Origin: Branchiostoma floridae
Lineage: Eukaryota; Chordata; Leptocardii; Amphioxiformes; Branchiostomatidae
NCBI RefSeq assembly: GCF_000003815.2
Contig: NC_049983.1
Span: 14,018,240 to 14,082,239 of the forward strand
Direction: 5' to 3'
DNA length: 64,000 nt
The translations under genes were made by a program, and so were the position numbers. The stretch's first letter is position 1. Every line of letters starts with the position of its first letter. Positions 1 through 12,800 of this stretch are shown here, piece after piece. The notes beneath the pieces are model-generated. The model was not told the origin of the DNA, searched no databases, and saw nothing but the letters and a program-made list of their open reading frames with translations.

Positions 1-147
1 GCACTATCTACATATATATCTAAATCTTTCCCATTATGCTAAATCCTGGTACTTAACACCACAAAGTATACAAAACTTTCCCATGAAACATAATGACTTG
101 AACAACACACAATGTTGTACAATAGAGCTGTGTGTTTTGACCTTAAT

Positions 148-890
148 TTAAGGGGACATAGCGTGGCCATGTTGGGGACTGACATTCTGCCAGTTGTGGC
201 TATGTCTGTACACAGTGTGGGGGAGGTCCGGAGACCTGGACATGCCTTCTGGACAGGCGACGTTTCTCGTGCTCAGGTTGAGGGGATCGTTTGACGCCAC
301 CTGGTGATGGTTTCGCATGTGGGAGCTGGGATTGGGGTGCTGGTGCTGTTCCTCCCTGGGGGTCGTTGTGGGGGATTCGTCAGACGAGGTGTGGGGAGAG
401 AGCGGCTGGTATGGGGTCATGACTGGGATCCCGCTGATGCGTCTGCCACCAGAGCTGGCCATGCTGGTTGGCGGATACACCCCCGGGTACATGGGAGCGG
501 GGAACATCATAGGGGAGGGGCAGACCCATGTCTGTCCAGGCTGACCCNNNNNNNNNNNNNNNNNNNNNNNNNNNNNNNNNNNNNNNNNNNNNNNNNNNNN
601 NNNNNNNNNNNNNNNNNNNNNNNNNNNNNNNNNNNNNNNNNNNNNNNTGGGGATGAAGGGGGCAGGTGGAAAGCAGAGTAGGGGAGTGGTGTGTGGGGCG
701 GCTGGGAATCACGCGAGGGACTTCTGTCACGTGGGGGCTCGCTCATGGGGGACCGGCGCGATTCCTCTACGGCAGCCTGATGCGACTGATGAGCTGTCTG
801 TGGTGATGGTGTCTGTTGGGAGGCGTCAGTCATGTGAGGAGGGTGTTGGGGTGGCTGTGGCTCCTCAGGCATTGGTCTGTCCTGGGGCAT
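148..890 (-). CDS. bHLH-Orange gene, last exon (contains assembly gap)
   Basis: Begins after acceptor TTTTAG with MPQDRPMPEEPQPPQ. It is Pro/Ser/His-rich and ends ...NWQNVSPQHGHAMSP before a stop at 148-150. Bases 548-647 are N. Reading through a literal 100-base gap breaks the frame, so the gap length is a placeholder. After the gap the frame containing MMFPAPMYPG and PLNLSTR is the long open one. No WRPW ends the protein. The exact length is unknown because of the gap. Confidence 0.75.
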
Positions 891-3800
891 CTAAAATGAT
901 ATACATAGACTTCAGATTAAAAGAAGAACACACTGGAAACTTGAATAAACACAGCATCACAATAAGCAATATCTTCTTGCTCATAGACCAGTCTACCACT
1001 TTTAAAAATGCAAGCACTGTCATAAGTTCGAAAATGCTATTTCTATCCATCTGCTCCTTTACTTGTGTGATCTCACCTGTTGTTCTGGCTGTGGTGAGAT
1101 GCTCTCCCGAACCAATCCGCTAGGAGTCTCTTCTGTGTCAGGGAAGCCCTGATAAGGAGACAAGCGTTGGCAGTGTCTCCGGAGATGGGACTCAATTTTC
1201 TCACAGCTAACGCCATCAACAGGACTCTGAAAATAGACAGATCAGAAATTTAAACCAACGAGATAAAATGTGAACAAAGTGTAACAAACAGTTGCGATGC
1301 CATGCACAAGTTCTTTTCTCTGAACCAAGCAACGTTTAAAAAAAAATCACCATTGTCCAAAAAAAATTCCAGTACAAAAAAACACAGGCAGGTTCACACT
1401 GGGTTGTGTTAATGCCACATTTCTGACTAACGTTACATACCTGTGACATATATCTGATCGCTTCGCCAAGGCATTCCCGGTACCCGGCTAGGAAGTCCCC
1501 CTGGCGGATGACCGGTGTTGCTGCAGGAGGAGTCTTGCCCTGCTCGTACGCCTGCACCTGTTTCTGCAGGTGCTTCATGTGCATCAGGGTGAGCTCGAGG
1601 ATCTCGGCTTTTCCACAGGACTGCATAACAAAAGAAGAAATACAGGTTAAGTAGGCTAATTCGGTTTAGTACCGATACGTCTAGAAGAACGTGCGCCAAG
1701 ATTGATACTGTGGTATTGCGGTACTCTCCAAGTCAGAGGTTATGCCTTGTTAAAAGTCATCTTGACAATGAACAAAGAACATAAACAACACCACGCCATC
1801 CCCTCCCAATATCATCATCAGGTGCGCCGACAATCGTTCGACAGGAAAATTGCCTGACACAGTAGGTTTTGGGATAGTCGAAGCCCTACCCGTGCCTTCA
1901 AGGTACGACTTCTTTCATTTCTCACCTTTGTACATATTTTTACTCNNNNNNNNNNNNNNNNNNNNNNNNNNNNNNNNNNNNNNNNNNNNNNNNNNNNNNN
2001 NNNNNNNNNNNNNNNNNNNNNNNNNNNNNNNNNNNNNNNNNNNNNTGTCAAACCTACTTCAAGAAAAATGACAAAATAGAAAGCCCGATAAAAACGACTA
2101 AAAAAACGTTAAAAAACAGCCGGAGCCTAACCTCTGCTTGGAGAGTAGTATTGCGATGGGTACATGATATGTAGCACACATTTTGCTGACTGCGACAGTT
2201 TTTATTGTAGAAACAGTGGCGTGAAATTCTCAACGAGCATTTTTAAACGAGGGTCCAAAGTTTAAGGCCGGCGACCTTACATGGCTTGTGGAGTACGTGC
2301 AAAACGTTACTCTGCGTGACTACAGGGTATCACCGCGGGCAATCGGGCAAATACGTTGTCCTTGGTGAATACACGCAGGCCTCGGGTAGAGAGGAAATTA
2401 TAAGTAGGGCATACTAATGAGAGATGAATTTTCTAGATATTTTTCTGTTTGAAAAGGTGTGTGATTGTGTGTATGGGGGTGCTGTTAGAGACAGATAAAA
2501 TACAGATGCACAACAATGTGCTGCTATTTGCAAACGCCTTTTTGATATCGCGAGCTACAGTCAAATAGTCCACAACCTTGTCTTACACGACCCTTCCCTG
2601 TATAATGAGCAAGCTTCTCTCTGATCTGTCATTTCACCTGCTGCAACTCGGAGGTCAATAACCCCATCCGAGAAGTGGGCGGGTCCCCCGGGGTAATATA
2701 CTGAAAACGGCCGCCGGTATATGCATTACATCGCCTAATATGGACATCCTTACACAGAGGCAATATTTATATCGATGTTTTCCGGAAAAGATGCGACTGT
2801 AATAATACAGTTCCAGTCAATAACCGTGTCGTGGAAAAAGTGAGGTCAGTCTGCATCAGCCCTCACGTGGCTGGGTGCGTGCGCTCGCGTCGGTCGATGT
2901 ACGACAAATCCTTCCCGGATTCCTGCCCCTTTTCCTGTCCGCCTGAAAACGTTTTCTTGCCGTGTACAGCAACTAAAGGAGAAGATTGCCCAGCGTAACA
3001 CGGGCCGGACATTGATTTTGGCGCTTGAGTGGATGGTGTCGTCTGTCAGACATTCAGTACTGACGTGCCTCATCTTCACCTGGGTTTGCGGCTCAGCGAT
3101 AAAAGCTTTCTAACGACAAGAAGCAACAAATTGTCCCGGAATGCGCTGGTAATGGGTGTACTTTACGATGTGTCCAACAAGTCATCATCTCTCTGTCAAA
3201 AATACAGCCTGTTTTCTTTAGATTCTGCAGAAATCACATTAAAATAAACCAGCTTCGGTAAGGTTCATACAATCCTTATTTTTTTTATAAGCGCTCCCTT
3301 TTGAAATTCTTTTTTTATTATCCACGGATTGTAATGAAGCTTCTTGTAATACAGTGTCTTAAAGCTCTCAAAATCCTTGAATTCATACAAGCTGAGCGGA
3401 TTGAAAGATGATGTGATCACGAACGGGGAACTTAACTCGAAAGCATCTTACAAACGGCCTTAGTATACTTTACGAATTTTTCTTCTATCGTCCGTGAAGT
3501 CGGCGCGGCTAAGCTACATTGTGCATAACAAGCAACGTAATTTTCCCGTGGTGGAAAAACACACCACGCCGCGCGCAACATGATACGAACAATATCATCG
3601 TCAGATTATGATCATGGACAAACGTCGTCAACTTGTTAGGCGTAGTTTCGCAGGCAGCCACGCACAGACGTAAGAACCATACTAGAAAGGCCGACATTTG
3701 CTTGAGAGCAAATACAGCATATTTCAGCCATCTCCCTCCTCATGTAACAATAGACTGTTCCAAAATCACTCATGTGCAAAAATGGAACACTTCTGCTTAA

Positions 3801-6800
3801 AATGTCTTCTAACTACTAATCACACTTATGAGCAAAAATGAATCTTACAAAAACCCCTTCAAGAATGGACTCAAAAAAATAGACGACTCCAAAAACACTT
3901 CCGCTAAGAAATGGAATTTGGAATCATCAGCCGTCCAAAACCATATTCGAAAAAAATCGCCCCTCTGTGCAAGAATTGACTCTTCCTGCCTTATACCCCT
4001 ATGTAAAGTGGAGCGATCCAAAAATATATCAGCTAAAATAGTCAGCAAAGTCCACAAAATGAATTTTTAAAAAATACCCCCTCCGTCGAAGAATGGAATC
4101 TCCCAGCTCACCCTGTTTGAAATTGCACAATAGACAAGTCCAGAAATACTCACAGTACATGGCCTTTTGTATAAGAAGCAACCCAGTCCAAAACTGAATT
4201 TTAAAAAAGTCCCCCGTGCATGAATGGGCTTTTCCAGATAACACAAGGCTTGCTGATTGGCTGCCGAATCCTCCTCATGTACAGTCTTCAGGTGGGGGTA
4301 AACTTCCATTTAACAAATGGAATTCGGAATCATCACCCATGTCCAAAACTGATTTTTTAAAAATCCCCCTTATGTGCAAAAATGGACTGTCCCAGTAGTA
4401 GTCTTATGTCAAGTGGATCAGTGCGAAAACACTTCCACTAAAAAAAACATTGGTATTATCACCAAAGTCTAAAAGTAAATTTTAAAATACACCCCCTGTC
4501 CAACAATGGACTCTTCCAGCAAAATAAGCTCGCTCATTGGCTGGCCATTAATTGGATTTACCTAGTCCACCAACCACCTGGATGTCTATGGACTAGGTAG
4601 ATAGGTAGATAATTGGATCTACCTGGCACACCTGTGGCCCTGACACACCAGAATGACCTAGAGGTCGTTGACCTCGGCACTCCAACCTTACCTATCCTAA
4701 ACTCTCCCACAAAAACCTCCTTAAGGAGCCATTTTGAAGTGATTTATACCATATATTATACATGGATCCTTTGAATAAGTATCTAGGGCACCTCTGTGCC
4801 AAATTTCAGGTCATTTGGATGTAATACCATGGTACAGGGGGCCAAAATATGCAGTTTTGGTCCAAAAGTTGCAATAAAACCTCAATAAAATCATTTAAGG
4901 AGCAGATATGAAAAAAATGAAAAAAACACATTTGGGTATTTGCCCACTCTACCCTTGTGCCAAATTTCAAGTCATTTGGTCCAGAAACGGCGGAGATGAA
5001 TCGCTTTAAAAATTTGACAGGAGAAAGAAAGAAAGAAAGAAACATTACGAATACAATATATTTCACCATACCTATGGTATGGCTGAAATATAATTAGCGG
5101 GGGTAACCACGCTGGCAGTCATTACCGTAGGAAAGGGCTTAGATGGGCTTTCATGCGCCAACAGGTTGCGCTAGTCTATCGGGTATGCAATTAGGCTATG
5201 GTAGCTAAGATAAAAATACTTCATTGCATTGGAATGAAATATTTCTTAACTTATAACTAACTAGTAACTGATTTTATATACAAGCAGATCTACCGGTGGT
5301 CGGATGGATATTGTACACATCTTGTAGATCTACTTGCCCTTGGAAATTATAGTAGAGTTCGTCGAAATATTGTCACATGCAGTTTTGTCCTTCCTTCAGT
5401 ACTAAAGCCAAACGATAGGCCTGATAACGCCCGGTTCACCGGCCTGTGGCTCACATTTACCTCCACGTGAGCATCTCATCTCTAGTGGCACAACAAGGCT
5501 TTCTTCAAGCCGCACGCGGCATACATGCGGCCTCGCGCAAGCCGATTTCTATCAAGGGTTCAGAAGAGAAGAGAGGCGCGTTTTCATGTCGCACACATCA
5601 GCGGGAAATCCCGTCGAAGAGCCTTGCTACTGATTCTGCCGTCTTTAGACTTGACGTTCATCTTGAGTCTAAACTTTATCCAATTAGTGGTACTCTTTGC
5701 GCGTATCTATCGATGTAGCTCTTTCTATTAGAGGAGGGTTCAAAATCGCGTGCGCTTCCGCGCTCAGATGTTTCAGGTGGCCGACAACGTGACCGTTTTA
5801 ATTTGCATCTATGCCTGCCGTACTTCAAACGTTTTCTGATGGCCAAATAGAAGGCTATCCTAGCTCGGTACACGTAATGAATGGTTAAATTCTTACGCAC
5901 CGTATATCATGATTAGTTCGTGAATAGATATGAACGTCTATAAAAAAAGTCCAATTAAAGCCAAACCTACGTTAGCCAGCAGCTAGTAGTAAACTACGTT
6001 TTTCCTAGGAAAATCCCAAGGAAACGTTATGAACTCTAATGATGACAATGACAATCATTAGAGATCTAGCAATGACAATCATAATCTTGTCAGTAGTCCA
6101 ATTCATCTGGCATCAAATCCCTTTATCCTCAAATCGTATGAAGTATGTCCAAATATGGCCGTATATTATACATTTTAACATGTGTGGGCTGCAATCAAAG
6201 GTGAAAAATAAGCCAGGGCCACTCGTAACCTCCAGGCGATACTTGATACATGTTGACTGTCTACTTACAACCACATGTAATAACATGAGGCACTTGTATT
6301 GCCTGGTGCCGCGCCTTTAACGTGCAGTATTGTCAAACAGTTGTCGTAATTCTGCACATGTTTGACGTAGGCACTTGTAAACAGTTGAGATCATGGACAT
6401 GTAGCATGGGCGCAGCAAGCGTTTACACGATCCAATAAAGATATATGAAGGGATGGATGCAGTGGAATGGATGCGAGATTATCGAATTGATGATCAATAT
6501 GATTCTCAAGGACCCAGGCAATAAAAATGCACACTTCATTGATTTAACCACCTGAAGTTACATAATACAATAACCTTCTATTTCAATGACACGTCAAATG
6601 TTTTTGACTTCTATCTTTCAGCATCCAAGTATTCGATTCTTAAAAGAAGCAGCAAGATAGATTCCCTCTAGGGGGACCAGCGAAGCTGTTAACCCTAATA
6701 CGATACACTGACAGATTCTTAATGGCACTTAAGGGTAAGCCTGATCTGTCAATCCCCTGAGATGTTAAATCATGGGGATGACGGTACTGTGCATGACATC

Positions 6801-9800
6801 GGAAAGGTAAGGTCTACCCGCCGCTTTCATCAGCCGCTCGTGTTGAGAAACGTGACGGCTGGAAAATTCCGCTTCCAGGAAGGAGGGCATCTGTAGTGAT
6901 CTCTGCGTATGCGTGGAACCTATGGCATAGCTGTAACGTTCTTCTTATTTCTCACGACATGTACATGGCATGCACGGCGTGGATATGGTAAATTCTGTTG
7001 TATAGGTCATTAATGTCACAATTATGGAGTATACATGTATATGATTATTTTTACCAATGAGGATCAAGAATATCACAGAGTGATATGCGCTACAGACAAT
7101 AAATATTACCAGGAGCGCCGCGGTGAGAGAATACAGTATCAACCTGTTAGCATTGAGTGTGATTTAAAGGTAGTGGATTTTGACATTTGATTAATAAATC
7201 ACATTTGTTAAAAAAAATGAAAGCAGCGAGTCCATGATAGTCTTTCTACAGGTATAGGGTATAATCATAGCAGACTGATGAGAGGTAAGAATATATAGTC
7301 AAGAAAAAGCATCACGGGCCAATGCACACCATTCGGTATTCTCGGAGGAACGTTGCCCAAACGTGACTGGAGAGACAAAGGAAGCTCTACAGGCGCCAGG
7401 TAATTGTCGATACACGAGTGGAACATGTGACGATCTGACAGAATATGCAAAATGAAAAGGATGACCTATTTTCATAAATTTACCTAAGGTTAATAGGCTT
7501 CCGCCCGGTACAATACGTATCTGCACGAATCATCAATTTACAAATTGAAATGTCTGAAAAATCTATATATCTGAGGTTTAGACAAGAAATGAGTGTCCCT
7601 TTCTGAACATGGGAAGATTTGTGACTGTTCTTTGTTGTTACGATAAATTTCCGAAACACAGAAACGACGGCAACTACTTTCCCCATCCCTCGACATCACT
7701 ACTGGACTAGCCCGTATCGACTAGCTCTGCCTAAGCCTTCGGGCGCATTTTCGACCTTGTAAGGTTTAGTTTGTCATGAGTTCAGTCATGTGCATTCCTT
7801 ATAATCTGGTCTATCCACCGTTTGCAAAAGTCTTAGTAAAATTATAAGGTAACGGCTGCATTGAAGTGTTATATATTTTTTGCAATGCTGGTGTAGAGTA
7901 AAAATATGTACAAAGGTGAGAAATGAAAGAAGTCGTACCCTGAAGGCACGGGTAGGGCTTCGACTATCCCAAAACCTACTGTGTCAGGCAATTTTCCTGT
8001 CGAACGATTGTCGGCGCACCTGATGATGATATTTGGGAGGGGATGGCGTGGTGTTGTTTATGTTCTTTGTTCATTGTCAAGATGACTTTTAACAAGGCAA
8101 GTCCTGAAAAGTAAAAGCACTGAGGGATGCAATTTTCCCGGGGGTACGATTACTTCATCGGCCTGTATTAAGGAGGGGAAGGCGCGGCTGTGCTATCTGC
8201 ATGCAGGCTTTTGTTTTCTATAGGTCATCATTACTCAAAAGTAGTGCCAAAGTGCCATAGGGAGACATAGTACCATAGAGTGACATATTCAAAATCATAA
8301 CCTCAAGTGTGTCACAATAACAAACAATTCTGTGTATTTACTATTTTCGAAATGAAGAGAGGACGTGTTTGACAAAGTTAGTAGGCATCATTTAAAATGA
8401 TATTCACAGAAGTTGTTTTGGTTCTAAAGTTTGGCGCGCCACCAGGTGCGCCACTGACAACCAGTCGGACCAGCTAATTATCAGTATCAGTGCGCCACAT
8501 GCCCAGAGGGCCATACCATTGTGCTAACTCTCACTCCTGGAAAATTACCGTACCATCTACGGGAAGGGAGGCTACAGGTCCTGACCTTGTCAAAACTTTA
8601 ACAGTGCTGTATTTAAAAGTCCTCTCGCCAAATTTTCATCCAACCTGGATTGAATTCGTTTTCGCCTCTACATCTATAGTCTTTGCAAGTGTTTCCAGTA
8701 GTCGCGAACCATAATATGACAGCAGCATGACTGACTGTTGAAAAGCATGGACCAAGACTAAGCTGATACAAGAAAACACATTTTTGTATACTTTCGCCCA
8801 CCTGAGGAATGTCGATAGCCGCTCACACACACACACACCCTACCGGACACATCACAGACAATACTCAGTCTCCCCGCCCTAAACTAAATTTGTTTATACG
8901 TGAATCACCGCGTCTTCTTACAGATGAGTTACGTGTGCGATGGGCATTTTGTTCTACTCCTAGTGACCTAGTCAACAAACAATTGTAAATACTTTTAGTT
9001 TGAATACTAGTAGTTTGTGATTATAGTATAGATATCAAGTTTCCTTAATCTTGCGAAGAAGAAGTCCTCGGGACAATGAATGATCTTATCAGAAACACTT
9101 CAACGTTAACAGAAGGCCCAACTTGAAAGATTTATTGTGTCTGCAAAAGATTTTCTTCTAATATGAAATATACGATAGTCATGTGGTGGTACCATGTGGC
9201 GTCACTACTATATTACCCAACCCATTTCCTCTTCCTACTCTAATCAGTACAAGTACTGTTTATCGGTACTTTTTCACCTCTCAAATCTACGACGCCGCAG
9301 TTAACTTTCTTAGTAGCAACAAACTCTGTCATTACATTGCTCTCAAATTAGAGGAGTCGAATCGTATGTCTGTCTCTATGAGCCTTGTTACGGTTTGGCT
9401 ACACTATGACTAGTTGACTAGGCTCTACGGGGGGCTTTCATTACGTCAAGCCTTGCGTCAGCACCACCGACGCGACCACCGCAAGCCGTGTTTTGTCTGG
9501 CGCGATCCGGTTTATATGGCATGTCCCAGCACACATTCTCGTCCACAAACGTACTGGACGCAGAGAAACTTCCAGGCGGCTGAAGAATGTAGTAAACTAT
9601 GTAAAGATAACGGTGACAGGGCAGGCCAACTTGCAAACACCTTTCTATACACAGTACTATAATGACTATAGTGTTTTCATCTCGCGGAGAATGCTAGCAG
9701 ACAGAGTACGGTTTCACAACAACCCCGAACGTTGGCTGACCTATTACTACTACATTCGTTGCAGCCGTATATGCTCTAAAAACGGTTACTTTAAATACTT

Positions 9801-12800
9801 TTCGGGTTTGATTTCAAGTCAACATTTTGGGCAACCGTGTGCCCATCACATGATATGCACACTGCAGACGGATACTACGGCACAGCGGAAGCAGGAATCA
9901 CGCAAATGGTGATAGCTGCGTGATCTCATTATGATATGGTACGTGCATGAAATAATAACGGCACATCTTTAATGGACACGTCCTTGGCGGGTTGAGTAAG
10001 GGGATTTACGTTAAATCAGATGTTGATAACGTTTTCCTCAATGGATCAATCATGCGTTAGTCTCATCCTCTCAATATCTGCATGAAAAACAGCCTCAATT
10101 TCAAGGTCCACTTGGCAGAAGAACCCCCCTCCCTCAAAAACCCGTACCGATGTCCGTGGGCATCTTCCTTCCAACTCGTCATTATCATTTCATCAATAAC
10201 GGAGGGGGGGGGGGGGATACGGGAGTAAATCAAGGAATATCAACCTACGGAAAAAAATGATACCTGCAGAGTTGACATAAAGCATATTGTTGCTACAACC
10301 GTTTGACCTACCCAGGAGCAAACATTTGCATTTGGCAAACATCATATGGTGTGACAGGGCAAAACGGGTCATGGTAAGGTCATACTAGGCGAGAGGGACA
10401 AAAATTAGGCGCAGCTTAGTCAGTGAAGTCAGAAAACATGCGGCCAGTCTAACAGAAAAAAAGGACAGAAATTGAACTTTTATCTAGCAGGGCAACCAAC
10501 ATTTCCAGTGTTCTTGGTGATAAATTCAAACTTTACAGAACGCGGCACGCAAACAAGCACTGTACTTCAGCCGAGCCAGACTGATTGCATGTACATGTAG
10601 CGGTCCGGTCACAAAAATAAATCTGCCTCCACCAAATGGCATGTCAAACAGCTTTACTTGCGTCATCCACGGGATGTGTATGTTACACGTAGCGCTACTA
10701 TCATGTGATGGGCATTCCTGTAGGGCGCTGCTGGGAGCATACTGTGCATAACAAACGGTCATGATCGCGCACGGGAGTCCGGCATTGTGGGCCAGCATGC
10801 TACATGATGCATACCACATTGAAAATGGCATGGAAATCTCAACAGAAAACAACCACGTAACTTTCTTTGAAGATGTGTGCAAAAGGAGACCCCACTATTT
10901 GTCCCCAGTGGTGTGGTCCGGAGGTGCAAGAGGAGGCACGTAGTGGGCGTTGTCGAGATAAGGTCCAGCTGGACCAATCAGCGAGCAGTAAACAGATCGA
11001 TAACGGGACCGGGGCCACGGTGTGCTCTCGTGGAATGACGATATTTTGAATAAAGTCGTAAACATCGATCCTGGACTGACCCTAGACCTCTGTTTCTCTC
11101 ACAAGAGACACCGAGCTGGAATATTCATTAACGAGTTTCCAAAAGTGTGTGATCGGAGATCTGGTAATGCATACGGAGGGTGCTCCGTATGTCGCCATGG
11201 CTGCATGTCATGAGAGGAACTTGCGACAACCCATGCCGGTCCACCAAACATAGGCCAACAACGTGTGCACGATATCGATGCAGTGTAGCAAACAGGAAAT
11301 ACTTTTGTTTTTGGCTTGGTTCAACAAAATCACATTATTTTTGAGTGGGAGACAAAACGTGTGGGCCTACTTTCTATCAGACGAATATAATTCTGCTGTG
11401 CTGAGTAATTCAAGTGATATCCAGCTTAGCAGACAGATTTGTGAATCATACGGCCCTCCTACGCAACATCAATTCTTCAAAATAACAGACAATAACATTA
11501 TGTTTCTATTATAACAGAACAATATAATTATAAGCAGAATGATGTAACGTTATTTGAAACGTCAGTAGAAAGAGAAAGCAGAAATGTGGGCGTTACCATG
11601 TGGCTTGCATCTCGTGACAGTAGTTCTGTTCGAAATCGTTTGTTTTACCATAAAAGTGGTCGAAATTGGAATCAGACGAAACGAAAAATTTTCATCTCCT
11701 GTCATGTAGTGTAATTTTGCGAAACTGCGAACGACATTGGAAAAGAACAACTCACCTTTTGTCTGACAAGTTCCTCTGGTAGAAGTTCCCGGATGTTGGC
11801 CAGGCAGTCGTTAATTCTGTCCCGTCTTCTCTTCTCCACGATTCTGTGTAGATCCTGTATCATGACCGACATCAAACATTTTTTGAGAATTATTTTTGAA
11901 AATCTACCTCTGCTAATCGCAGTGGCAATAGCGTACAGCCTCACGCATGTCTACCTCCCCCGCTATCGTTTGAAAAATCGGAAATACTTGAGAGCTGTAT
12001 TAGGTCTTCGCTTTGGTTTTGCCAGCAATGCCAAAAAATGGTTGGTCTCCTTCAGAAGGCCCCACGTGTAGAGGTTAAAATGCGCCATACTGATTGTTAC
12101 ACACTGTGTTATGATTGCAACTGTATGTGTTGGCAAACTAGCAGCTATCAAAGACTCTGTAGAAATTAGAAAATAGTACCAAGTCAGCAAAACTTTTAGT
12201 GTAATAACGTAAAATATCTTTCATACTTCTTAATCATAAAACAGAAAGATATATCAGTAAAAGGCGGTATATGTGGAGTGATTCGCCCCCAAAGCATATA
12301 TCATCACAGTAGTGTGCCCTGGGCCAGCAGTACTGTTGTGTTGGCCAAGCCTACTTCAACTGTGCCGCCTACCCGAGGTCACACTTGTGACGCGGCATGT
12401 CTCGTGCAATGCGCCATCTTGTTGTTTTGGAGTTCAACACGCGGGGCCATTGTTTGCCATTGGTATTCAGCGGTATCAGATAACCATGTAGGTAGAAAAA
12501 AACACAAAGTGACTCCGGGTCAGTTTTGACTCGTGTTTTTCGTTTTTAAACTCGGCCGCGGAAGTCTGTGGGAATAATTCGAGCGTGCAGTAAACGACCT
12601 TCGCATGTGTTAGTAATGGTACACATCCAGGTGGCCTTGAGAACGCAGTGCCGTGTGGTCAAGTAAATTTGCCCTCGATGACGAGTAGTCACGCGAGCTC
12701 CTTGGGCCAGTCAGTAACCCGCAACAACGGGCCCGACATTTGTTACGGGATCTTCTAGCAGAGAGAAATGCACTATCTTTCAGCAAGTCAACATCTATTA

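Noticed and set aside
1336..1440. Extension of the Orange-domain frame past the exon end
   Set aside because: A GTATGT donor at 1440 and the in-phase exon at 1226-1077 give a better Orange-domain continuation than reading into the intron.
9183..9912. Overlapping open frames up to 139 codons
   Set aside because: No family resemblance, frames open on both strands, located in an intron of another gene and without splice or promoter support.
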